A stretch of 58,878 bases of DNA, from positions 1-58,878 of the IMG/VR virus record IMGVR_UViG_3300032242_000714; one strand, given 5' to 3'. Positions 1 through 7,845 of the stretch are shown here, in pieces. The position numbers were made by a program, and so were the translations under genes. Position 1 is the stretch's first letter; every line of letters begins with the position of its first letter. The DNA is from a virus. The notes below the pieces were generated by a model. The model made no database searches, was not told the DNA's origin, and saw only the letters and a program-made list of their open reading frames with translations.

Positions 1-465
1 AATCCAGCATATGTTAAGATGTATGAGACTTGGCGAGAAGAAGAAGCAAAAGAAATTATAGATCCAGAATGGCAAAAAGACAATATGGAATACGATCTAC
101 GTAGCACCAAATGGATCTGCGACAAAGTCAAGGCCAGTGAGAACTATGCTCAAAACTTGTATGCGGCCATGTGTAATATGCAGTTTCAAAAATTGGATGT
201 TATGCCAATCCTAAAAGATCAACGTTGGTCGTGCTCTTGGCGAAGTGCTGGTGGCATTGTTGCCGACATGCGTGAACAAGGTGATTATATCGACTGGTAC
301 TGTTCAGGTATTGGTAGTCAAGGACAAGGATATGGATTAGACAGCCGTACTCCAGATTTAGATCCCGATGGTAGAACTTATGTACCAGAAGGCGTAGTCA
401 CTGAAGAAATTAAAATGGATTTACAACAATTGGGCTGGGTGCCCGTAGAATGGGAAGAAGAATAA
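1..465 (+). CDS. Conserved phage hypothetical protein, 5'-truncated by the window edge
   Basis: The frame is open from base 1, so the gene begins upstream; an internal ATG lies at 19. The visible part is acidic and Trp/Tyr-rich, with a central Gly-rich stretch (about residues 82-110 from that ATG) and no membrane segment or catalytic motif I can name. I know similar uncharacterised proteins from T4-like marine phages. The stop overlaps the next start (TAATG), so the two are probably translationally coupled. Function unknown. Confidence 0.75.
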   Translation, partial: NPAYVKMYETWREEEAKEIIDPEWQKDNMEYDLRSTKWICDKVKASENYAQNLYAAMCNMQFQKLDVMPILKDQRWSCSWRSAGGIVADMREQGDYIDWYCSGIGSQGQGYGLDSRTPDLDPDGRTYVPEGVVTEEIKMDLQQLGWVPVEWEEE

Positions 466-704
466 TGGATATTGATAATGCCGCAGAAATTCTAGCAGGA
501 AGTATTTTAACCGGGTTGGCTCTTGTAGTTGCTATAATCACTATTGTGGCAATTAACAATATTTTACACAAATATTGGAAGCCTGTTCGTGTATTTACAG
601 ACGATAGTTTTTCACACTACACCACTCCAAAACGCTTCTTAAGCCAGGAAGAAGAAGCCAAAATTCCGCCTAAATTGGACAATTCTGGTAAAACCAGTAC
701 TTGA
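465..704 (+). CDS. Small single-pass membrane protein, hypothetical
   Basis: I place the start at 465, where ATG overlaps the previous TAA, rather than at the in-frame ATG at 450. This gives 79 residues. Residues about 8-35 form one strongly hydrophobic helix (ILAGSILTGLALVVAIITIV), followed by a basic stretch and a polar acidic tail, suggesting an inner-membrane protein with a cytoplasmic C-terminus. The function is unknown. The gene ends just inside the -35 region of a consensus promoter, so it probably closes an upstream transcription unit. Confidence 0.7.
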   Translation: MDIDNAAEILAGSILTGLALVVAIITIVAINNILHKYWKPVRVFTDDSFSHYTTPKRFLSQEEEAKIPPKLDNSGKTST

Positions 705-729
705 CAAATCTCCAAAACTCCTGTATAAT
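701..729 (+). promoter_or_regulatory. Sigma70-type promoter, consensus match
   Basis: TTGACA at 701-706 and TATAAT at 724-729 are separated by exactly 17 bases. The expected transcription start is near 736, giving a leader of about 22 bases that contains the AAGGAG ribosome site (748-753) before the ATG at 759. It is an ideal host-type early promoter, driving the operon that runs to clpP and beyond. Confidence 0.85.
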
Positions 730-758
730 TAAAACTTATACAACACTAAGGAGCAGAT

Positions 759-1925
759 ATGGCTACAAAGCAATCTACACGTACTCGCAGTAAACAAGAC
801 CCAAGTCCAGATTGGACAGGCTATGAAGAATGGACTAGTCAATATTTTGGACAGTTCTTTCATCGTGCTATGGAATACTATCGTTTAGAATCCACAGGCA
901 AAGACCTAAAACCCAAGGTTATCAACTGGATGGCACTAAATGGCTACGATACCAAGACAGTTGCCGCTTTTAAGAAGACCAAAGATAATCGGTGTAATGG
1001 CACAATGGGCGGTGTTGCCGCTAATCTGCTTCGCGGAATGCCAGAGTCTTACGCAGGGTTTAATAATGGTGCTAATACCGCAGATTGGTTGCGTGAGGCA
1101 ATTGCTACTGTAATTGACGATGGTCGCAATGATGTTGAACCAGAGATAGCGGCAGTTAAAGAAAAAACTCCTGTCAACCCAATCACTAACATTCAGGATC
1201 GTATCCGCGAACAAGCAGGTGAGATGAGTGAGGAGTTGGACTATGCTATCGACAAATGGATTACAGATCCAGAGGCGTTCAATCTCAAAGAGTTCAAAGT
1301 CGTTAATCTGTTAAAAGGCAAGGGAGTCAAAGCCGCTCAAAGCCGACACATCAAACAAATCTTCAAACGCAATTATGAAGAATTGTTAGAGTTAGCCAGT
1401 GGCAATGCAGACGAACAGTTGCGTGAAGGCTACAAACATGTCAGTCGTAAAAATGTAAAGAAACTGATTGAATTTTATGAAAGCATTATGGCGGCTTGTG
1501 ATCAGATTGCCGCAGAAGCCAAAGTGCTCAAGAAGCCTCGTACTGCTAAGATCAAACCCGCAGAGGACTTGGTCAAGAAGCTCAAATTCTTGTTGTCAGA
1601 CACTAAGTTAGGAATTACGTCAGTGCCTCCCGCAGGTCTAATCGGTGCTCAAGGTGCTGTTGTTTATAATACCAAGACTCGTAAGATTGGCCTGTATGTT
1701 AGCAAGACATCAGCAGGACTTGGTGTTAAGGGTACAACAATTACAGAATTTACTGACAAGAGTTTCCAACGCACTTTGCGTAAACCTCTAGAACAACTCA
1801 AAGAGTTCAAAGAGCAGAATACACAGAAGCGTATTGAAACTTGGTTTAGTAAGATCAAGACAACAGAAACAGTCCTTAATGGACGTATGAATGAAGACAT
1901 TGTATTATTGAAAGTGTTTAAATGA
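759..1925 (+). CDS. Conserved phage hypothetical protein, 388 aa
   Basis: First gene behind a consensus promoter, with a strong AAGGAG site, so likely highly expressed early. The N-terminus is basic and low-complexity (residues 1-17). The middle (about 190-260) is Lys-rich and helical, including a region rich in SRHIKQIFKR-type basic residues, and the C-terminal third looks alpha/beta. No enzyme motif is evident. The charge pattern would suit a nucleic-acid-associated protein, but that is inference. It overlaps the next gene by four bases (ATGA). Confidence 0.75.
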   Translation: MATKQSTRTRSKQDPSPDWTGYEEWTSQYFGQFFHRAMEYYRLESTGKDLKPKVINWMALNGYDTKTVAAFKKTKDNRCNGTMGGVAANLLRGMPESYAGFNNGANTADWLREAIATVIDDGRNDVEPEIAAVKEKTPVNPITNIQDRIREQAGEMSEELDYAIDKWITDPEAFNLKEFKVVNLLKGKGVKAAQSRHIKQIFKRNYEELLELASGNADEQLREGYKHVSRKNVKKLIEFYESIMAACDQIAAEAKVLKKPRTAKIKPAEDLVKKLKFLLSDTKLGITSVPPAGLIGAQGAVVYNTKTRKIGLYVSKTSAGLGVKGTTITEFTDKSFQRTLRKPLEQLKEFKEQNTQKRIETWFSKIKTTETVLNGRMNEDIVLLKVFK

Positions 1926-2203
1926 TGGACTCAAAAACTAAAGAAGTAATGGACATCCTCCAAGAGGAATGTGCGGAAGTTATACAAGCAGTAAGCAAGA
2001 TCAGCCGCTTTGGCTTAGACAACTTCAAACCCGGTAAGCCAAAGACTAACCGAGAGCATCTTGAAGAAGAACTAGGCGACCTGTACGCAATGATCAATAT
2101 CCTACAAGAAATGGACATTGTGTCTTGGAGTGCCATTGAGAAGGCCAGTGATGCTAAAATTGAGAAGTTAAAAAAGTGGAGCACTATCTATGACCCTGCC
2201 TGA
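1922..2203 (+). CDS. mazG: MazG-like nucleotide pyrophosphohydrolase
   Basis: A 93-residue all-helical protein with the two metal-binding motifs of the MazG/dUTPase-like superfamily: ExxE at residues 16-19 (EECAE context) and ExxD at 50-53 (EELGD). This family hydrolyses nucleoside triphosphates to monophosphate and pyrophosphate. Phage MazG proteins have been linked to nucleotide-pool cleaning or host alarmone control. ATGATG offers two adjacent starts (1922 or 1925); both overlap the preceding stop. The length fits a single MazG domain. The family call is good; the substrate is unknown. Confidence 0.75.
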   Translation: MMDSKTKEVMDILQEECAEVIQAVSKISRFGLDNFKPGKPKTNREHLEEELGDLYAMINILQEMDIVSWSAIEKASDAKIEKLKKWSTIYDPA

Positions 2204-2453
2204 TGAGAGATATCGTGCTGTAGCAATGACACGACGATTCTTAGAGTCAATTGTTGATCGGCGCAGTGGGCTAAGTGAAGACATGATAAATGAAGCACGT
2301 GGTTTATTAAGACATTACCCTACCGACTACGATCTCGATCAAGCAGGTGAAGCCGCTCCTATGATATTTCAAAAACGCATGGAGCCCTTGTACCGAATGG
2401 TTAAACAATACAAACAGGATAAAGAAAATGGCAACGATAATCAGACACGGTGA
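2190..2453 (+). CDS. BPSL0761-family-like small protein
   Basis: An 87-residue helical protein beginning MTLPDERYRAV, with a central LLRHYPTDYD segment and a PMIFQKRMEPLYRMV segment. This pattern resembles the small BPSL0761 family known mainly from betaproteobacteria, of unknown function. It overlaps the MazG gene by 14 bases, and a GGAG ribosome site lies inside that gene. If the resemblance holds it hints at exchange with a betaproteobacterial host. I recognise the family by pattern only. Confidence 0.65.
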   Translation: MTLPDERYRAVAMTRRFLESIVDRRSGLSEDMINEARGLLRHYPTDYDLDQAGEAAPMIFQKRMEPLYRMVKQYKQDKENGNDNQTR

Positions 2454-2667
2454 TACCTGTACAATTAAAATGTCTAAGAGTTCTAAGACTGTAGAGGCTG
2501 TTGTACATAACTTTGTTTTTGAAAAAACACTTGACGTAGTACTGAATAAGAGTGTAAAATTAAGTTTAAAGTGGAACGGTAGGATCTACGAAGGCCGAGG
2601 TGCCGGAATGGATGTAGAGAGTACTGGTCCAGAAATTTACAAAACACAAACTGGTATTAGAGGTTAA
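2428..2667 (+). CDS. Small beta-rich hypothetical protein
   Basis: 79 residues. The ATG sits inside the end of the previous gene (26-base overlap) behind an AGGA motif. The predicted character is beta-rich with alternating hydrophobic residues and Gly turns towards the end, and there is no Cys or membrane segment. It is part of the same early operon. No function can be assigned; small nucleic-acid-binding beta-barrels have a similar composition but the sequence does not prove this. Confidence 0.6.
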   Translation: MATIIRHGDTCTIKMSKSSKTVEAVVHNFVFEKTLDVVLNKSVKLSLKWNGRIYEGRGAGMDVESTGPEIYKTQTGIRG

Positions 2668-2668
2668 A

Positions 2669-3100
2669 ATGAAAATTGGACTAAGTTTTAGCCGTTGTAT
2701 GTTAGATATCTACAAAGGCCTTGTTGATAGTCACGATGTATTGGTTATCATTGCTCGTACAGATTTTGATCCTCACAATGACGAACAGTGGAAAGACATC
2801 TGGGCCGGATACGGTGGTGGTGGTAGATTTGGACATGGAATGACCTACCCCGAGTGGATGGGTATTCCAGCAGAGGAAGAAGAACAGTTTAGACATATTG
2901 TATTAGAAATGTACGATGCAGGACTGATCCATCAACCACGTAAGTTTGGTGCTCATCCAAGACGTCGTTCAGAAATTTGGCTTGAGACTGTACTACCTAG
3001 TGAAGAACTAGAACACAACCAAGCCGCAAAGAAAGCCTGGGACAATTTCCAGACTATAGCAGGTTTAACTAATGTTAGTTTAGATAAGGAATACAAATGA
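2669..3100 (+). CDS. Conserved T4-like phage hypothetical protein
   Basis: 143 residues, starting one base after the previous stop behind an AGAGG site. The N-terminus (MKIGLSFSRCMLDIYKG) followed by VLVIIARTDFDP and a WxxIWxGY segment is a pattern I associate with a conserved uncharacterised protein of marine T4-like phages. A Gly-rich loop (about 48-58) precedes helical, basic and Trp-containing regions. It overlaps the next gene by ATGA. Function unknown. Confidence 0.7.
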   Translation: MKIGLSFSRCMLDIYKGLVDSHDVLVIIARTDFDPHNDEQWKDIWAGYGGGGRFGHGMTYPEWMGIPAEEEEQFRHIVLEMYDAGLIHQPRKFGAHPRRRSEIWLETVLPSEELEHNQAAKKAWDNFQTIAGLTNVSLDKEYK

Positions 3101-3639
3101 TCACAATGAAAGAATTTATGGAGTTAATAGACTACCGTATTACTGAAGGTAGTGAATATACTTGGAGTTGCTACGGCGATAATGCTTATCAACTGTCAAG
3201 TTGGAACGGCATCCACGGTAAAGGTGGATGGAGTTTAAACATTGTGTTTAGCACAAAGAGTCAAAAGGTCTATCAAGTAGAAGTGTGTGATTACACCAAT
3301 GACCGTGCTTATCGCATGATCCATCCAGACAAAATTGAGAAGTTTGAGAAAGAAGCAAAGAATCGAGATTCCGATCCCTATGAAGCCTGGGATAATATTA
3401 ACTTTATAGATTTAGGAGTCGATGATGATTTCATTCAAAAGGCACTGGCTATTGTAGCAGGTGAAGAATATGACACAGGTGTTATGGTCGAATTAGATTT
3501 GCCAGATGATCTTTTACTAAAAGCCGCACTGAATGCACATAAACAGAACATCACACTTAACGACTACATCAATCAAGCATTAGCAAGTATGGTTGAAGTC
3601 TATAAAGCAGAAGGTCGATATAAAGGTATAGATATATGA
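3097..3639 (+). CDS. Hypothetical protein with C-terminal ribbon-helix-helix-like segment
   Basis: 180 residues. The first 120 are an acidic, aromatic-rich domain without recognised motifs. Residues about 130-168 have the layout of a ribbon-helix-helix unit: a beta strand (VELDLPDDLL) followed by two helices (KAALNAHKQNITLNDYINQAL), as in HicB/CopG-type proteins. That would allow DNA binding as a dimer, possibly as an early regulator. Both ends overlap neighbours by ATGA. The RHH call is inference from pattern. Confidence 0.6.
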   Translation: MITMKEFMELIDYRITEGSEYTWSCYGDNAYQLSSWNGIHGKGGWSLNIVFSTKSQKVYQVEVCDYTNDRAYRMIHPDKIEKFEKEAKNRDSDPYEAWDNINFIDLGVDDDFIQKALAIVAGEEYDTGVMVELDLPDDLLLKAALNAHKQNITLNDYINQALASMVEVYKAEGRYKGIDI

Positions 3640-4088
3640 AACAAGAGAATGACGAATACCTATGTAAGGTATTCCCTAAGATGACAGCCAACCGCAATCT
3701 GCCGATGACCGAAACTGCTATGTGTTGGGGATTTGAATGTGGCGATGGTTGGTTCCCGCTTATAAATCAATTGATGAGCAATATCCAACATCACCTTGAT
3801 TGGAAAAATAAAGATAGCGAAGTTGTTCCACAAGTAACGCTGGACCAAGTTAAAGAAAAGTTTGGCACACTAAGATTTTATTACACAGGCGGCGATGACT
3901 ATATTAGAGGGATGGTTGCAATGGCAGAAGCAATGTCAGGGATCCTTTGTGAGAAGTGTGGGAAACCTGCTACTACCAATTGGCCTACACTCCCCAAAGG
4001 AGGATGGGTCAGAACTTTATGTGTAGAACACGGTGGTGAAGATTACAGTATGTCAGAAGAAGAATTTTTAGAAAAGGAAAAAGAATGA
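3636..4088 (+). CDS. Conserved phage protein with C-terminal zinc-ribbon-like motif
   Basis: 150 residues. The N-terminal half has the conserved string [14 protein letters not shown] and the middle has [12 protein letters not shown], hallmarks of an uncharacterised family seen in many phages and some bacteria. The C-terminal part has CEKCGK and, about 25 residues later, LCVEH, which could form a CxxC...CxxH zinc site. The overlap with clpP (ATGA) implies co-translation. A role in nucleic-acid or protein binding is plausible but unproven. Confidence 0.65.
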   Translation: MKQENDEYLCKVFPKMTANRNLPMTETAMCWGFECGDGWFPLINQLMSNIQHHLDWKNKDSEVVPQVTLDQVKEKFGTLRFYYTGGDDYIRGMVAMAEAMSGILCEKCGKPATTNWPTLPKGGWVRTLCVEHGGEDYSMSEEEFLEKEKE

Positions 4089-4675
4089 GTTTAATTCCAA
4101 TGGTCATTGAAAAGACCAGTACAGGTGAGCGAGCATTTGACATTTATAGCCGTTTGTTAAACGAGCGTATTGTATTTTTGAACGGACCAGTTGATGATCA
4201 CTCAGCCAATGTGATTGTAGCACAGTTCCTGCATCTTGAAAGTTCGGATAGTGAAAAGGATATTCACTTTTATATCAATTCACCCGGTGGGGTTGTCACA
4301 GCAGGTATGAGCATTTATGACACAATGCAGTTCATCAAACCCGATGTTTGTACCTATGTCATGGGTCAAGCCTGTTCTATGGGTTCATTGTTGGCCCAGG
4401 CAGGATCTCCCGGCAAACGCTACATGTTGCCTAATGCTCGACATATGATTCATCAACCATCAGGCGGTGCTGGCGGGCAGGCCACAGACATGGAAATCCA
4501 AGTTAAAGAAATCCTAAAGATGAAAGAAATCCTAACTAATATCTATGTTAAGCACAATTCTGCAGGAAAAACATTTGCTCAACTGTCTTTTGACATGGAA
4601 AGAGATAAATTTATGAGTGCCACAGAAGCATTAGACTATGGACTTATAGATGAAATTGTTGAAAAGCGTACTTAA
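4085..4675 (+). CDS. clpP: ClpP ATP-dependent protease proteolytic subunit
   Basis: A 196-residue full-length ClpP. The catalytic triad is visible: Ser98 in the [10 protein letters not shown] nucleophile elbow, His123 in the [11 protein letters not shown] motif, and Asp174 in the [12 protein letters not shown] motif. The INSPGG substrate-binding strand is also present. ClpP forms two stacked heptamers that degrade proteins fed by a AAA+ unfoldase. The N-terminus starts directly at mature-like IPMVIEKT with only a few preceding residues. A phage ClpA lies 40 kb downstream with a matching docking tripeptide, so it may serve a phage ClpAP. It overlaps the next gene by 26 bases. Confidence 0.95.
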   Translation: MSLIPMVIEKTSTGERAFDIYSRLLNERIVFLNGPVDDHSANVIVAQFLHLESSDSEKDIHFYINSPGGVVTAGMSIYDTMQFIKPDVCTYVMGQACSMGSLLAQAGSPGKRYMLPNARHMIHQPSGGAGGQATDMEIQVKEILKMKEILTNIYVKHNSAGKTFAQLSFDMERDKFMSATEALDYGLIDEIVEKRT

Positions 4676-5468
4676 TGTATTACTGATTGTTTGCGTATTC
4701 TCAGGAGCGGCTTGGGCCAAAAAAGCCCCTGCTCCTCATATTCTTGCCACCAGTTATGCAGTAATGGATCTTGAAACTGGAGAAATGCTCAAAGAGCAGA
4801 ACTCTACCGAGGTCCGTAGTATAGCCAGCATCACCAAGATGATGACTGCTATCATTACTCTTGATGCTCATTTAGATATGGATGAGTTAATTCGAGTAGA
4901 AGCAGTTAGAGGCATCAGTACCCACCTACATATCGGACAATTAATTAGCAGAAGCGATCTTTTACATATTGCCCTAATGAGCTCTGATAACCTAGCGGCG
5001 AAAACCCTGGCAATGACTTACCCAGGAGGAGAATATACGTTTATTCGCCGCATGAATGACAAAGCATACAGTCTAGGTATGACTAATACAACATTCACAG
5101 ACCCCACCGGACTTGAAGAAACTAATGTTAGTACAGCACAAGATTTAATTAAAATGTTAATTGTTGCTGGTACATATGATACTATTCGAATTTATAGTAC
5201 TAGCGAATCGGCACAGATCGCCGTTCCTACAAAGAAAAAAGTTCAAATGGTACGATTTGGAACTACTAATACTCTTGTAAAAAAGTACAAAGATATCATA
5301 GTCAGTAAAACTGGCTGGATACAAAAAGCAGGAGGATGCTTAATTATGCTAGTTGAAGATCCTTCTAGCAAGCGAGCAATTGTTGTACTAAATAGTAGAA
5401 ACACCCACACCAGGTTGGTGGACGGGGATCTACTACACGGAATATACAACAATGGTAAAAGTTTTTGA
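4650..5468 (+). CDS. Secreted D-alanyl-D-alanine carboxypeptidase/endopeptidase (PBP7-like, S11)
   Basis: 272 residues with a Sec signal peptide (hydrophobic core about residues 7-20, likely cut after AWA at 23). All three penicillin-binding motifs are present: SxxK at Ser60-Lys63 (SITK), SxN at Ser112-Asn114 (SDN), and KTG at 220-222. The compact size without a PBP5-type C-terminal anchor resembles E. coli PBP7, a D,D-endopeptidase that cuts peptidoglycan cross-links in the periplasm. It starts inside clpP without a clear ribosome site and overlaps the next structural gene, so expression is probably coupled. Possible roles are wall remodelling during infection or aiding lysis. Confidence 0.9.
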   Translation: MKLLKSVLNVLLIVCVFSGAAWAKKAPAPHILATSYAVMDLETGEMLKEQNSTEVRSIASITKMMTAIITLDAHLDMDELIRVEAVRGISTHLHIGQLISRSDLLHIALMSSDNLAAKTLAMTYPGGEYTFIRRMNDKAYSLGMTNTTFTDPTGLEETNVSTAQDLIKMLIVAGTYDTIRIYSTSESAQIAVPTKKKVQMVRFGTTNTLVKKYKDIIVSKTGWIQKAGGCLIMLVEDPSSKRAIVVLNSRNTHTRLVDGDLLHGIYNNGKSF

Positions 5469-6531
5469 TGGTCAAACACTTGACAATATAACACGAGATA
5501 GTCTACAACTAAACCCCGGAGACTTTTCCGGCGACCTAATAGCAGGTGGTACAATTGCCAATTTTGGTAGTACCGGTATTAAAGACCTTGCTACAAAACA
5601 AACACTGGTAGTAGAAGATGGTAAAATTACCGTTGATTCTATAACAGTTTCTACTATTAACAGTAATTTTACTGTACGTGGGGATGTTAAAGTCTACGGT
5701 GTTCTAGATGCAGGATTTGTTCGCACCACAGAACTTATCACAAATCAACGATACGAAAAACAATATTTAGAGTTTGGACCTGGAGAAAAAGGCACAAATG
5801 TAGGCACAGGGTTAATGTGGCCAAACGATCCATACAATAAACAATTTGTATTGATGAACAATCCAGATCGATTCCTTAGTACAGAAAGTTTAGAATTAAT
5901 AGAAAATCGTAATTACATAATTAATGGTAATTGGGTACTTGGTGAAACTTCTCTAGGTCCTACAGTTGTAAACAGTAATTTAACATCAGTAGGCACATTA
6001 CACGGTTTGTCTACCTCAGGTGATCTAAATATAGATGATCAAATTTTTTACAATAGTACCTCAAAGAGATTCAGTATTGGTGTAGAAGATGCAAGTGCCA
6101 TTTTTACTGTTCAAGACGAAAAAAATAACATCGAAATCATTATTGACGGTTCTGGCAATGGTGCCAGAATTGGACCAAGAAATACAAAAAATCTAGAACT
6201 GATCACAGACGATCAAGCACGTATTACAATTGGACTAAATGGAGATATTACATTTGGACATGAGTACAAAGATTCAACTGTAACTCGAGCATACGGAAAA
6301 CTTTCTGTAGGTGTTAAGAACCCTAAAGAACAGTTTGAAGTAATGGGCAACATACGTTTTGCTAATAAATTAATGGCCACAGGAACTGAGCCTCCAACAG
6401 AAGGTTCCTATAATACTGGTGATATAGTTTGGCATGCTACTCCTATCCCCGGAGGTAATATTGGTTGGATCTGTATACAAGGCGGTAGTCCTGGTCAGTG
6501 GGTACGCTGGGGATCAATCGACTACTCATAA
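5452..6531 (+). CDS. Putative virion structural / tail fibre protein
   Basis: 359 residues, beta-rich, Gly/Asn/Thr/Ser-heavy with many short strands and turns. The first 60 residues name a fibre-like repeat region (SGDLIAGGTIANFGSTG). The C-terminus ends in a compact Trp-rich segment (GGNIGWICIQGG, then GQWVRWGSIDYS) that resembles the terminal strands of other marine phage fibre proteins. No cleavage or enzyme motif is seen. It overlaps the D,D-peptidase gene by 17 bases. Tail fibre or baseplate decoration is the best guess. Confidence 0.65.
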   Translation: MVKVFDGQTLDNITRDSLQLNPGDFSGDLIAGGTIANFGSTGIKDLATKQTLVVEDGKITVDSITVSTINSNFTVRGDVKVYGVLDAGFVRTTELITNQRYEKQYLEFGPGEKGTNVGTGLMWPNDPYNKQFVLMNNPDRFLSTESLELIENRNYIINGNWVLGETSLGPTVVNSNLTSVGTLHGLSTSGDLNIDDQIFYNSTSKRFSIGVEDASAIFTVQDEKNNIEIIIDGSGNGARIGPRNTKNLELITDDQARITIGLNGDITFGHEYKDSTVTRAYGKLSVGVKNPKEQFEVMGNIRFANKLMATGTEPPTEGSYNTGDIVWHATPIPGGNIGWICIQGGSPGQWVRWGSIDYS

Positions 6532-6599
6532 TCTGCGTAGAAATAATGTGTCTAATCCTGAGTAAATATTCTACTTAGGGCATCATCAAGGAAAACATT

Positions 6600-6779
6600 A
6601 TGGAAACAATAATTCTTATTTTAGGCGCATTAGGCATTCTTCTAGCATTTGTTTGGTGGGTATGGACTATGAATACCATCAACAAAGTAATCGAACATCG
6701 TGTTGAAGAACAACATCTTATACGAAGTATCTTAGAAGATATCCGAGAATTGAAGAAACTTTTTAGAGAAATCCGTTGA
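6600..6779 (+). CDS. Small membrane protein with coiled-coil tail
   Basis: 59 residues, begun by ATG at 6600 behind AAGGAA. One N-terminal transmembrane helix (IILILGALGILLAFVWWVW) is followed by a charged amphipathic helix rich in Glu, Arg and Ile/Leu. The layout suits a small inner-membrane protein with a cytoplasmic coiled coil, possibly oligomeric. An AGTAAATA box about 30 bases upstream could be a late promoter. The TTGACA of the next promoter overlaps its stop. Function unknown. Confidence 0.65.
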   Translation: METIILILGALGILLAFVWWVWTMNTINKVIEHRVEEQHLIRSILEDIRELKKLFREIR

Positions 6780-6804
6780 CAGTTAAATACTAATCTGTTA
6801 TATT
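6776..6804 (+). promoter_or_regulatory. Sigma70-type promoter upstream of the queD-like gene
   Basis: TTGACA (6776-6781) and TATATT (6799-6804) are 17 bases apart. The predicted start is near 6811, leaving an untranslated leader of about 80 bases before the ATG at 6892, the longest leader behind any promoter of this type in the window. Confidence 0.75.
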
Positions 6805-6891
6805 AACAGTTAGCGGTCTTTAACGACTTTCAACCCGCTTTATAAATTCTGCATGTCGTCAAACTTGCTACTTTTTAAAAGGAGACTAGAG
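6805..6891 (+). promoter_or_regulatory. Long 5' leader of the queD-like gene, possible structured RNA
   Basis: This non-coding leader contains a short hairpin whose arms are AGCGG and CCGCT (about 6812-6836), then an A/T-rich single-stranded stretch and the AAAAGGAG ribosome site. Because queuosine-pathway genes are often controlled by preQ1 riboswitches, I compared it with the preQ1-I layout: the stem is present but the loop is too long and the diagnostic A-rich tail is missing. I therefore call only a candidate structured leader. Confidence 0.3.
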
Positions 6892-7341
6892 ATGGCAAAA
6901 TTTTTCTCAACAAAACATTACGGACACAACATTGGTCTGTCAGCGGTATTCCGTCAACCAAACGCAGATCACAGTCACTGTCACCTGCTACATGGTTATA
7001 GCCTAGCATTTACATTTACATTTGGTTGTGACACACTAGACAACAAGAACTGGGCAGTGGACTTTGGCGGACTTAAGACACTCAAAGCATGGCTAGAAGA
7101 TCATTTTGATCACAAGTTGGCTCTGGATCTTGCTGATCCACACCTGGCTAAATTTCAAGAATTAGAAGCATTAGGTCTAGCAGAGATTAGAATCTTTGAT
7201 GGAGTGGGTGCAGAGAAGTTTGCCGAACACGCTTTCAATTTTGCCAACACACTGATACGTGAAAAGACCAATAATCGTTGTTACTGTGTACGAGTTGAAT
7301 GTGCAGAACATGGCGCTAATTCAGCAACATACGAAGGATAA
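6892..7341 (+). CDS. queD: QueD-like 6-pyruvoyl/6-carboxy-tetrahydropterin synthase
   Basis: 149 residues from the ATG at 6892 (strong AAAAGGAG; the in-frame ATG at 6853 lacks one). Family features: a HSHCHLLHGYS segment (27-37) where Cys30 matches the catalytic Cys and His34 a zinc ligand, VDFGGLK (56-62), FDHKLAL (72-78), and a C-terminal VECAEHGANSA motif. QueD makes 6-carboxy-tetrahydropterin in the preQ0 pathway. The usual HGH is HGY and the AAH motif is AVF, so zinc may instead use His27/His29; similar variants occur in marine T4-like phages. A DpdA-like gene at 58 kb makes DNA deazaguanine modification its likely purpose. Confidence 0.8.
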   Translation: MAKFFSTKHYGHNIGLSAVFRQPNADHSHCHLLHGYSLAFTFTFGCDTLDNKNWAVDFGGLKTLKAWLEDHFDHKLALDLADPHLAKFQELEALGLAEIRIFDGVGAEKFAEHAFNFANTLIREKTNNRCYCVRVECAEHGANSATYEG

Positions 7342-7343
7342 TA

Positions 7344-7685
7344 ATGAAAAAATATAGTACAATGGATATAGGTGGTGAGGTTGTAAAAGACAACGAAACC
7401 TATCTATTAAAAGACAATAAAACTTTAAAGAATTTAGTATTAAGTAGCACTCAACTAAGAGTTGGACAGCAGACACGAGGACATCGTCATCCCGGACAAG
7501 AAGAAGTTTATATCTTTGTACAAGGGCATGGACAGATGATTGTAGGAGATGAAACAGATGAACCATTCTTTGTCACTGCCGGAGATATTATTTTAATTCC
7601 GGACGGGGCATTTCATCGTGTAATCAATGATGGCGAAATGAATCTTTTATTCAATTGTGTATTCGATGGGAAGCGCAATCATTAA
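7344..7685 (+). CDS. Cupin-fold protein
   Basis: A 113-residue single-domain cupin. Metal-ligand motif 1 is HRHPGQEEVYIFVQG (His47, His49, Glu53/54) and motif 2 supplies His91 in the PDGAFHRV turn. Such small cupins include sugar isomerases/epimerases, dioxygenases and mere binding proteins. Being placed just before a UDP-sugar decarboxylase, it could act on a nucleotide-sugar or glycan, but the reaction cannot be read from sequence. It starts three bases after queD with AAGGA. Confidence 0.8.
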   Translation: MKKYSTMDIGGEVVKDNETYLLKDNKTLKNLVLSSTQLRVGQQTRGHRHPGQEEVYIFVQGHGQMIVGDETDEPFFVTAGDIILIPDGAFHRVINDGEMNLLFNCVFDGKRNH

Positions 7686-7845
7686 ACGCTTCTGGCGTAT
7701 TTGGGCAAAAGCATTAGGGGAAAAATCAGGCAATACGGATAAGGAATCGGACCGTATTGCTTGTATTCGCACCGTAATTGTGCTATCATATATTATAACA
7801 AATTGCTTTATCATAGCAGGTGTAATCAGGCATTGGAACCAATAA
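7666..7845 (+). CDS. Conserved small membrane protein of T4-like phages
   Basis: 59 residues from the ATG at 7666 (an upstream in-frame ATG lies at 7657). The N-terminus is an amphipathic basic helix ([16 protein letters not shown]), a polar linker follows, and a C-terminal transmembrane helix ([21 protein letters not shown]) ends RHWNQ. I recognise this layout from an uncharacterised protein common in marine T4-like phages. It overlaps the cupin gene by 20 bases, and its stop overlaps the next start. Function unknown. Confidence 0.7.
   Translation: MGSAIIKRFWRIWAKALGEKSGNTDKESDRIACIRTVIVLSYIITNCFIIAGVIRHWNQ
7761..7789 (+). promoter_or_regulatory. Possible sigma70-type promoter inside the preceding gene
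   Basis: TTGTAT (7761-7766), a 17-base spacer and TATCAT (7784-7789) lie within the small membrane protein gene, upstream of the nucleotide-sugar decarboxylase. The boxes are imperfect (one or two mismatches each), so this is a weaker candidate than the others. Confidence 0.4.

Noticed and set aside
6805-6891. preQ1-I riboswitch or tRNA in the queD leader
   Set aside because: The loop is too long and the A-rich tail is absent for preQ1-I, and no T-arm or acceptor pairing for a tRNA could be drawn.
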